Positions 1-7,014 of a stretch of DNA of 10,602 nt are shown here, one piece after another. Location: assembly GCA_009602725.1 (NCBI GenBank), contig WELB01000171.1, positions 63,015-73,616 on the forward strand, in the 5' to 3' direction. Positions within the stretch are counted from its first letter, which is position 1. Each line of letters opens with the position of its first letter. The position numbers and the translations under genes are program-made. The DNA is from Spirogloea muscicola (taxonomy: Eukaryota; Streptophyta; Zygnematophyceae; Spirogloeales; Spirogloeaceae). The notes below the pieces were generated by a model. The model worked only from the letters and a program-made list of their open reading frames with translations, searched no databases and was not told where the DNA came from.

Positions 1-90
1 CCCCGCCCCCCCCCCCAGCCCGAGTGGCAGCGCGACTAGCGCCCCGCAGTGGGAACGGGACCTCGGGACTTCCCCCCCTCCCGGTGGCGC

Positions 91-96
91 CACGTG
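91..96. promoter_or_regulatory. G-box (CACGTG)
   Basis: This is a perfect CACGTG palindrome inside the CpG-rich upstream region, in the context GCCACGTGGCC. In green plants such boxes bind bHLH and bZIP factors. A chance match is possible in DNA this GC-rich. Confidence 0.35.
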
Positions 97-138
97 GCCG
101 GCCCCGGCCTGCTTGCCCGCCCCGCCGGCCACTCCGCC

Positions 139-143
139 ATTGG
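139..143 (-). promoter_or_regulatory. Reverse CCAAT box
   Basis: ATTGG on the plus strand (context CGCCATTGGCGCC) is a CCAAT box read on the minus strand, a common NF-Y site in CpG-rich, TATA-less promoters. It may belong to this gene or to a divergent gene outside the window. Confidence 0.3.
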
Positions 144-248
144 CGCCGCTCCCGCGACCGGGGCCTGCCACGCGGCGTGCCCCGGGCGCGCGTTCGGCGG
201 CGTGGACGTGGCGGCGCGGTTCCCCCCGCGGGGACCGGCTGGGACGGT

Positions 249-256
249 TCACGTGA
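249..256. promoter_or_regulatory. G-box in an 8-bp palindrome (TCACGTGA)
   Basis: This is a second CACGTG core, extended to the 8-bp palindrome TCACGTGA, about 510 bases before the GT92 start codon. Two G-boxes within 165 bases suggest bHLH/bZIP control, but this is motif evidence only. Confidence 0.35.
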
Positions 257-345
257 CGCCCCGCCGACGTGGCCATCACCCGCGGCCCCGGCCTGCTAAG
301 CTCCTGCCGCCAACGTCGACGGGCGCGCGCAAACGCGGACGCGGC

Positions 346-402
346 CGTGAGCGTGAACGCAGGTGCTAACGTAAGCGTGAACGCGCGCGTGGGCGTGGAC
401 GC
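346..402 (+). repeat. Three degenerate 15-bp repeats (CGTRRGCGTGRACGC)
   Basis: Three copies fit CGTRRGCGTGRACGC: 346-360 (CGTGAGCGTGAACGC), 370-384 (CGTAAGCGTGAACGC) and 388-402 (CGTGGGCGTGGACGC). They differ at only a few purine positions. Directly after, GRACGCAACCGGGGC is repeated with one mismatch or fewer at about 398 and 416. They could be a small minisatellite or clustered factor sites in the GT92 promoter. Confidence 0.7.
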
Positions 403-493
403 AACCGGGGCCGTAAACGCAACCGGGGCAACCGCTTCCACCTAACCCGGCCAGGCCCGGAGTGGATTTGGCCCGGCGGCGGCGCTTGTTCTC

Positions 494-526
<33 letters not shown>
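494..526 (+). repeat. (CCG)11 trinucleotide repeat
   Basis: There are eleven uninterrupted CCG units about 240 bases before the GT92 start codon, probably in the promoter or 5' UTR. The run makes artefactual poly-Arg, poly-Ala or poly-Pro open frames in several frames. Such tracts vary in length and fold into GC-rich structures. Confidence 0.9.
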
Positions 527-527
<1 letters not shown>

Positions 528-765
528 GCCAGTGCCGCCGAGCAGCTCGCCCTCGCACCCGGCGGTGGCGCTTGCTCGCCGTGGAAGGGCCGCAGCTGGC
601 GCCCGCCATGCGGTGCAGGCCATTGTCGCGGCCCCGCCGCCGTGCCCGATGACCAGGTGACCGTGAACCCGCGGCCGCCGCTTCTCTGCAGCTCCGCCTG
701 CACGCGATCCGCCCCGCCGACGCCGATCTCGGGCCAGCTCGCCTCTCTGCCACCGCGCCGGCGCC

Positions 766-1389
766 ATGGCGCGGCTCCAGGCTTTCCGCTGCCCGGCGGC
801 GCGGACCCCGCTCCGCCTTCGAGTCACCCGGCGGCCTTCTAAGTGAACTGATGAGCTGCCTCCCGAGCAAAGGAGTCCTGCGCGTTCATTTGGCCTGCAT
901 TTCAGCTCCTCGCTCGCCACCTGGTGCTAGCTGCAGTCCCTTGTCTGCCGCTCTCGGCGGGGAGGCTGCCCGATTCCTGGAAGACCGGTGGGCCAACGGG
1001 AAGCCTCGAATGGCATACAGAGGGGAGGCCATGCCAAGGTGAGCTCTATGTAGCAATCCTAGTACGTGCGACCAAGTGCTATACGTACGGGTTCTAGTGC
1101 AATTGGCAAATGCTGCACCTTTCGCACATCGTGGGGAAGTCGCAGGGGTAATCGCCGGTCGGCAATCTCAGATTAGGGGCCAAGAGCTTGTCATGAGCAA
1201 GCAGATTGTGCAGCCAGCTGCAAAATTGTTCCTTCCCTTGTTACTTCTTGCAACAACACTGTCGGAATCTCAATAACGATGCTGATACGCTTGTCAACAA
1301 GGCACTCATGCTTGCATTTCTGCTTCTGCAGGTCTCTCACGATGTGCGTGGGACTTGCTATTCTTCTCCTCTTTGTCATAGCTGCACAG
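766..1389 (+). other. Exons 1-2 of GT92: cytosolic tail and signal anchor
   Basis: Exon 1 (766-842) encodes a basic tail beginning MARLQAFRCPAAR and ends in phase 2 before GTGAAC. Exon 2 (1332-1389), after CTTCTGCAG, completes a lysine codon and encodes LTMCVGLAILLLFVIAAQ, a single hydrophobic segment. A positive tail followed by one short hydrophobic stretch is the pattern of a Golgi type II signal anchor. If exon 1 were wrong, the ATG at 1342 inside exon 2 would be the fallback start, leaving almost no cytosolic tail. Confidence 0.65.
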
Positions 1390-4300
1390 GTCAGTGTTGC
1401 TGAGCTGCCTCGTCCGCACTCTACCACCAGACTGACAGTGTAACCAGCAACTTACTGTATGATGTACTTGCTGTCCTCGTTCGGCAGTAAATGCAGCAAG
1501 TTGCCTCTACCACCAAAGGCCGAGCTGCAAGCAGCTGCAACTTGTGTCGAAGATGGCATCTGCTGATGATTTAGCTAGCCAGCAATCGATTCCAGCCAAT
1601 TTTGAGCTGGCCTAATGATACATAAGTTGCCATTACTTCTCTGCACAGTATACACGAGAATTTGCAGACTACATTCTCGGTTCACGGCATGACAGTGTAG
1701 CTGGTGAGAAGAATCCTCTCTTCCAGTGCAATCCTGCATTTACAGATTGACAGATGCAGCTGCAGTGACCTCTTGGTAGTGTTGCAGTGGTCCGGGGGGG
1801 GGGGGGGGGGGGGGGNGGGGGGGGGTGGAGGTTACTGTTGGTTGTTGTTTGGATATATGGAGCTGTAGATGTATGACGTGTGTCCTGCATGCACACTGTG
1901 CCATCCTCCATGATCAACAGTACAAGGGCTTGACGCGTGGGAGACAAAGTTAGGAGCGCACTCCGACAAGCTGGATGCCATTCTCAAGCAGCTGCAGCAG
2001 GTCCATAGCTAGTTCACCTGAATGAAGGAGCGAATGTAGCTATCTATCAGTCCACACCTTTACCAGAGTGCACTCTCTCACAGAGCGCCACAGCCCAGGA
2101 TCTTCAGGTCTCTGACACTTTGCTACCTAGACTGCATCGCAGTACAGCAGCTTCGCTCAGACATACTGGCAGAGAGAGCAGTTGAATGTGAAGAGAAGTG
2201 GATCCCTGCCGAGTCCCTCGACAGCAACCATACCTTGAGCTGACAGGTCTCTAACAGCGCTTTATTGCCAGGTCTCAGAGGACGCCAAACAGGCCAAGGA
2301 GGAAGCCAGCAGAGCCAGGACTACTTTGAAACAAGCTCACCTCCAAGAGGTATGAGTCGCAACAATGACTGCAGAGTCTGCAGCAAGGTCAGAGGTTGTC
2401 TGAGCTTTATCTCAACTGTTATTTGAGGTACCAGACCTTGACCCATATTACTGTGCGATACTCGTAGCGATATGCTCAAGGGCTCAGTTTCTTTGCAGCC
2501 AGTTTACAGCATCTCAGGAGAGACTCTCATTGGTGCCGGAGATCCTAAGCTGTGGCAACAGCGGACATTCAGACCTCATGGAAGCTATGGATATGTGAGA
2601 TATGCAGGTCAGGACCAATCTTGACCACTTGTGCTCATACTGGTACGGTGTGACATTAGAGCTGCACATAAATATGCTGGCCTCATGCTGTGAACAAAGT
2701 GCCCATCAGGACTCCCACAAATATGCTGACATAATCACGGTGTGCGGGGCAGCATATCGAGCAGGGCCCAAGAAATTGGTGGCACTTGGCCTGGGAGATC
2801 TCCAACACCACAAAAACCGGCGGGTCAGTGGCACGTGCACTTCGGAAAGCAACCCTTTCATCGTGCCACCTCTGTGCTGCAAGCAGTTCGGAGTTGTACT
2901 ACACCCGCACAGTGTGACCATCTCCATACCATTGCAGAGGGAGGACTGAGTGCATTGCAACTGCAGGTTGGGGACTGCGTTTGGAAAGCTGGAGATGGTA
3001 GTGCACTGAAAGGACACTCTAACTTGTACTTTCCTGAGGAGCATCATAACTCGCAGGTGAGCTTTAATTGCTTCCCCAACTGCCACCTTCGTAACTCCTG
3101 GCTCTAGAAAGACGTCTTACATGGGAATCTGATGAGATGACAAGCAGGTTTCTACTTCAGAACTGAAGCAGTGTTTGCAATGCACCCTCATTTGCAGATC
3201 AAATGATAAGGCACTGGGCAGAAATTGTCAGTCTGTATTTATAAGCAGAGGGTGGGCCGCACACCTGTCCTAGCATCTAACTCATCCTTCATTGCTGCCT
3301 AATGCACGGCCTTTGTATGCTTGCCCTTTGCAGTACGAGGTTATCATAATACACTGTGACTTTATGGAAGATCTGAAGCCCAAGATTGGAGGTAATCTGG
3401 TTGTAAACATTGACAAAGAAGATATCCTACTCTACAGAGAAGATCCTGACGAGGTCCACAAGATAGAGGTCCCACGTGGACCTTTCAAGCACAACATCAC
3501 CTATTGCTCCGCACCAGCATTTGGCCTCCTTAATGAGCAGGTCCATGCATAGGCCAAGGTCTCAGGTCCTCAGAAGCAAGCTGGTTGCAACTGCTGCTTT
3601 GTCATTTGACTCAGTTGGGCAGGGTGCAAAGAGCCTCTTCGATGTCGTAGCCTGCAGCTACTACAAAGTGCTGCTGAGTGGAGTAGCTTGCCATCATCTT
3701 ATGTACGTAACATTACCTGGTGCAAGATTGTGGACCTGAGATTCTTAATGTGGCTAGCTCTCAGAGAATCCTGGAGTGGGTGGAATATCATCGGCACTTG
3801 GGAGTGGACCACTTCATCTTCTATGACGTTGGCGCTCTCTCAGTTGGGGCTTTGAGACTGATCCAGCCTCACATTGATGCAGGTGAGAGGTTTGTACCGG
3901 GTTCGTGAAGATGTGACGTACCCTAAGAGCATTGAGAACTGCAAGCTGCAGTGCTTCTTAAGGCTGATGATTGTGACGCCCAGGTCTGACAGCTTGACTG
4001 CACAATCTCAGGTCTTGTAGAGATCAGCAACTACCAAGGAACTCTATCATACAATCAGTGGTGGTGGGGACAGGTGCCGTTCAGCTCTTCTTTCCTCTTC
4101 CTCAGCATACGTGATTCTTTCCCACTACTAACCCAGCCACAGAGTCTCAAACACAACACTGCAGCTGCTCCATAGATAACCTACTCATGATGGACTCTTG
4201 GCTGCTGTGGTCCCAGGTTCTTAATATCAACGACTGCTTATATCGCACCCGCTTTGATTCGCAAGTGGGTTCTGCTGAGCGCTTCACTGTGTCACTTGCA

Positions 4301-5893
4301 GCTGAATGTGCTGTTTGCTTGCTTGAATGGACTACATTGTGAGGTCAAGTGACAATGTGCTCAAGAAGAAGGTCCATTCCTTGACAACACTGTCCTAATC
4401 ATGACGCAGTGGGCGTTGTACATGGACCTCGATGAATACATATGGCTTAAGGTAGACAGAGATGTTGCCTGTACAAGGGCTTGTACCAGTTGGTGTCAGC
4501 AAGACGCTGTGCAGTGAATCACCTTGCAGAGCCTCATGGACTCATCCACACCCTGACTTTAGTGGTCTTCGCTTTATGACTTGTCTGATGGCATGCTTGC
4601 TATTATGCTGATTGATAATCTGATTTCTGTTGATGATCATTAGAAGATAGAATTCGCTGAGCATGCTTGAAGTTGATAATCTGACAGCCTTTTCTTGTCA
4701 ATATCGTTGTCAGGAAGGGACGCTGGCCGATCTGCTGGACAGGCACCTTGGCAAGCCTACTGTCACGTTCGGAAGCCTCTGGTACTCCATCTTGCGATGC
4801 AATCCACCCGAAGACAAGGATGAGCGCTGGGCGGTCGAGCGAATGCCCTTCCACTGGCCTCATATCTACTGCCAGGTCCATCTGCAAGCTCCTAAGCCCA
4901 ACATACACTCCCCTTAGGTCCAAGTGGTGCACGTGGGTTCTTTGAATCTGCAAAGCAGTGTGTGCTGCAGGCTTCGTATCTGTCGTCAGTCGCAGACATA
5001 GTCATGCTGATTACTAGGACAAGTAGGACATGTGCTACCTGCTATGAATGGTTCACCCTCTCTCTTCTTGCCACGCCTTGTCCAACTTTTTTGGTCCAAA
5101 TCAATGGCTCATACGATCAGATTGATAAATATGCAGGATGATAAGCACCGCTTTGAGGATTCACGATTATGTACAGACTACTTTGGCCATCGAAAGTACT
5201 TTGTCAACCCCCGCTTGGTGGACGTACTGGATATCCACAAGTCTGTACGCCCATTAGAGGGTGGTGCAGATTTGAGCACTGATGTCCTACGCCACGAGCA
5301 CTATCAGGTGGCAACCTGGGTGCATACTCGTATCACAGCACCTCTCTATCTGCACTGCTCCATCATGTTCACAGAAGCCCTGCCATAATATGTTCTATTG
5401 CAATTTGTCAGGGACTTGCTTCAAGGAATGCCAAAACATGCACAGAGATCCTTAAAGACGATCAATCACAGGAATGGTGGATGCGAGATTACACAATAGT
5501 AAGTGCCTTGATTACTTCGCACAGATCGTTATGCTGCATGGCTCCAAGTTAGTCCTTAGCTAACGCTCTTGTCCAGCTTATTCAACTATATTCTGATCTC
5601 TTCGTACATTCTACTGACCCCACAATCCAGCCCTGACTGTTTACGGTTTTGGACTAATACCTGCACATACAAGGTGGACTACAAGGCATGTACAATCAGT
5701 AAATGTTAGCCTGTCAATCTAGGAATGGTTTTAATGGCATTGACCATATTAGACATCTCTTGACATTGAGAAACTGCCCTTCTTACAGGCAAATATTGCA
5801 AGAGCTTTCCGGGCCCAACCATTTGTTGCTGCAGAGTGGGAGGCAACCAAGGACCAGTGGCTCCAGAAAGTTGCTGATGAGCGCAACAGCTGA
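766..5893 (+). CDS. GT92 (DUF23) family glycosyltransferase, Golgi type II membrane protein, 16 exons
   Basis: This gene encodes a predicted 515-residue glycosyltransferase of family GT92, which includes plant beta-1,4-galactan synthases (GALS). The sugar donor and acceptor here are unknown. Exons: 766-842, 1332-1389, 1649-1703, 1921-2000, 2272-2349, 2499-2607, 2938-3056, 3334-3540, 3765-3882, 3952-3983, 4217-4264, 4410-4451, 4714-4875, 5137-5307, 5412-5498, 5789-5893. All introns are GT-AG, phases agree at each junction, and the exons sum to exactly 516 codons. Visible landmarks are a basic tail (1-29), a membrane anchor (about 32-45), a coiled-coil-like stem (about 65-116), ITYCSAPAFG before EWVEYH (265-270), FYD (280-282), the likely metal-binding DLDEY (333-337), GHRKYFVNP (412-420) and RHEHY (447-451). 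The length suits the family. The start at 766 has a strong context and gives the expected type II topology. The weakest part is 3883-3983, where exon 10 (32 nt) was chosen by phase. A small extra stem exon in 2001-2271 cannot be excluded. Family very likely; exact N terminus and exon 10 less so. Confidence 0.88.
844..1331 (+). other. Intron 1 of the GT92 gene (no other gene seen)
   Basis: This 489-nt intron (843-1331) carries only short open frames without family features. Composition falls from the GC-rich promoter to a more balanced mix. Its acceptor is CTTCTGCAG. A short extra exon is not needed, because exon 1 (phase 2) joins exon 2 directly in frame. Confidence 0.5.
1794..1825 (+). repeat. 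Poly-G tract with one undetermined base
   Basis: This is a 32-base run of G broken only by N at 1816, inside GT92 intron 3 (1704-1920), on the sense strand. Its true length is uncertain because an assembler placed an ambiguous base in it. G runs of this length form stable G-quadruplexes and are error-prone in both replication and sequencing. Confidence 0.95.
1921..2349 (+). other. Exons 4-5 of GT92: coiled-coil-like luminal stem
   Basis: Exon 4 (1921-2000) encodes LDAWETKLGAHSDKLDAILK followed by QLQQ. Exon 5 (2272-2349) encodes VSEDAKQAKEEASRARTTLK followed by QAHLQE. Both are rich in Leu/Ala at heptad-like spacing among Lys, Glu and Gln, as expected for a stem that spaces the catalytic domain from the Golgi membrane and may drive oligomerisation. 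Between them, 2151-2243 is also open and coil-like (LRSDILAERAVECEEK) but lacks a good phase-compatible donor. Confidence 0.6.
2608..2937 (+). other. Intron 6 of the GT92 gene (no other gene seen)
   Basis: This 330-nt intron starts GTCAGG and ends CCATTGCAG. Open frames on both strands cross it, but they are continuations of exon 7 or shadows. The phase-1 to phase-1 join creates a Glu codon, giving the sequence RYA-E-GGLSALQLQ across the junction. Confidence 0.7.
3883..3983 (+). other. Ambiguous exon 9/exon 10 junction of GT92
   Basis: Exon 9 ends at 3882 before a good donor (GTGAGA) and exon 10 begins at 3952 after CTGCAG. The resulting intron is only 69 nt, the shortest in the gene. The intron itself encodes, in another frame, LYRVREDVTYPKSIE, which resembles the segment expected between the FYD block and the Q-x-x-x-NDC block of GT92. 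Exon 10 (VLLKADDCDAQ) is needed to restore phase. Either the model is right and the resemblance is chance, or an indel in the sequence has hidden a longer exon here. Confidence 0.5.
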
Positions 5894-6123
5894 GACAACA
5901 TCGAAGGCGAAAGCTGCTGCAGCTTGGTCAATGACATTCCTTCATGATTTGTATCAATAGAATACCCCCCTGATGACTGGCATCACACTGGCCTCGTGCC
6001 TCGTGCTTCCTCGAGGACAGGTATCCTTACAAATAGGTTGAACCAATGAATGTATCCTCAGGGTGATTACCAGTCTTTGCCTGCTCAAGTACAAGAGCCA
6101 ATTCTCTTTCGTAACAGCCTCAC

Positions 6124-6141
6124 AATATTTACGTAAATATT
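6124..6141. repeat. 18-bp perfect palindrome AATATTTACGTAAATATT
   Basis: This is a perfect two-fold palindrome centred on ACGT, in the downstream region of the GT92 gene 231 bases after its stop codon. It could be a protein-binding site, a hairpin in the 3' UTR or chance. It is the longest perfect palindrome I noticed in the window. Confidence 0.9.
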
Positions 6142-6445
6142 TATCTTGAGAGTACTTTGTTGCTCATAAGCTGAAGCTTCCACTGACTTTCACAAGACTG
6201 ATGCTGGTTGACATTTGATAGCATCGGCAAACGAGCAGATGAGCGAGCTTGTGTGGGTAGCGCATAGAAGCAAATTACAGTGTGTTAGTGTTAAAGCAAT
6301 CATTTGTGTGCTGAGTGTGGTGTTCAACATCCCCAGCTGACTTTGCTTTGATTGGTGGCCAGTAGCAGGCGGCCCTTGTTGCGCCGATGGTTCATTTGAG
6401 GCCTTGGACCTTGAATTGTGGTCACTGATGACAGCACATGCTGAC

Positions 6446-6450
6446 TGTAA
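6446..6450 (+). terminator. Candidate poly(A) signal TGTAA for the GT92 gene
   Basis: TGTAA is the usual poly(A) signal of green algae. This is the first plus-strand copy after the GT92 stop, about 550 bases downstream, implying a long 3' UTR. A second copy lies at 6909-6913, just after AATAAA (6901-6906), and could serve as an alternative end. Confidence 0.4.
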
Positions 6451-6775
6451 TGTTGGCAATGCATTGGGTCTGGGCGATGCTGCTTCTTAGTGGATGCAAG
6501 GCGTCTGCAGCGGCCAACAACTTGGGTGGCACTCGGCGGGTCTTGGTCAGCCTCACCCAGACCTTACATATCTTCAGTTAGTGCCAAGCGCTTGTCGGTG
6601 AAATCTGCTCGCGCACCTTCCACTTCACTTGTTGATTGTACGAAAGCTAAAGAATCCTCTCAATCTTGGCTGGCCCAATTCAAGCCTAGGCCTATGACAT
6701 AAGCTGCAGTCACTCCCCTGCTTTCCGGCAACTTAGCAATGAGCCCAAGAGCATGACAGCTGCCAGAACACGCAG

Positions 6776-6780
6776 TTACA
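6776..6780 (-). terminator. Candidate poly(A) signal TGTAA for the GT14 gene
   Basis: TTACA on the plus strand reads TGTAA on the minus strand. It lies about 235 bases downstream of the GT14 stop codon, a reasonable 3' UTR length. Further copies occur at 6564-6568 and 6275-6279. Confidence 0.45.
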
Positions 6781-6900
6781 TCTGCATGAGCACCAATCAG
6801 ACCTTGCCTATGCGTCTGAGGGGCGCAGCTGCCCGGATTCTTGAGAGAGGTTCAATGATGTGCAGATGTGAGCTGCAGTAGAGATCCACCTGGCAGAACC

Positions 6901-6913
6901 AATAAATATGTAA
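6901..6913 (+). terminator. Alternative poly(A) signal AATAAA/TGTAA
   Basis: AATAAA (6901-6906) and TGTAA (6909-6913) lie side by side on the plus strand. If used by the GT92 transcript, its 3' UTR would be about 1 kb and would overlap the 3' UTR of the opposing GT14 gene. Confidence 0.3.
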
Positions 6914-7014
6914 AATACTGGGAGCAGATTACTGTTGCCTGAGGATACACTAAGGCTCCCTCTGTTGCAGTGACAAACTGTCAACCTTGTAAGCAATTTG
7001 CAAGTGGACGAGGA

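Larger units (their letters stand above)
1..765 (+). promoter_or_regulatory. CpG-rich promoter and 5' UTR of the GT92 gene
   Basis: This stretch is extremely G+C rich and full of CpG. It ends at an ATG (766-768) in a strong context (GGCGCCATGGCG). It holds two CACGTG G-boxes (91-96 and 250-255), a reverse CCAAT box (ATTGG, 139-143), three copies of a degenerate 15-mer (346-402) and a (CCG)11 run (494-526). No TATA box is obvious. Long open frames occur on both strands, but they are arginine-, alanine- or proline-rich shadows of base composition and none resembles a protein family. The transcription start cannot be placed from sequence alone. A divergent gene to the left of the window could share this region. 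Confidence 0.6.
5894..7014. other. Convergent intergenic region and 3' UTRs, no gene seen
   Basis: This is about 1.1 kb between the stop codons of the GT92 gene (5891-5893, plus strand) and the GT14 gene (7017-7015, minus strand). The open frames here (up to about 90 residues) show no recognisable motif and no splice-linked coding chain. It contains poly(A)-type TGTAA motifs for both strands and an 18-bp palindrome. It is moderately AT-rich compared with the gene starts. Confidence 0.7.

Noticed and set aside
24-920. Several long open frames on both strands in the GC-rich left edge
   Set aside because: They are Arg-, Pro- or Ala-rich, driven by CpG content and the CCG repeat, overlap each other on both strands, and show no domain. 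Only the short frame from 766 joins a coding chain.
851-1042. 63-residue plus-strand frame in GT92 intron 1
   Set aside because: Exon 1 joins exon 2 in phase without it, and its sequence has no family feature.
1749-1947. Minus-strand frame with a poly-Pro run at the poly-G tract
   Set aside because: The proline run is the complement of the poly-G homopolymer with an N; it lies in an intron of the opposite gene.
2001-4900. Introner family based on repeated GTCCAT donors
   Set aside because: Beyond the first six to seven bases the three introns do not align by eye, so a shared element is not supported; kept only as a donor-site observation.
6190-6702. Open frames of 89 (minus) and 70 (plus) residues between the two genes
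   Set aside because: No motif, no splice partners and no typical start context; they fall in the 3' UTR zone of both genes.
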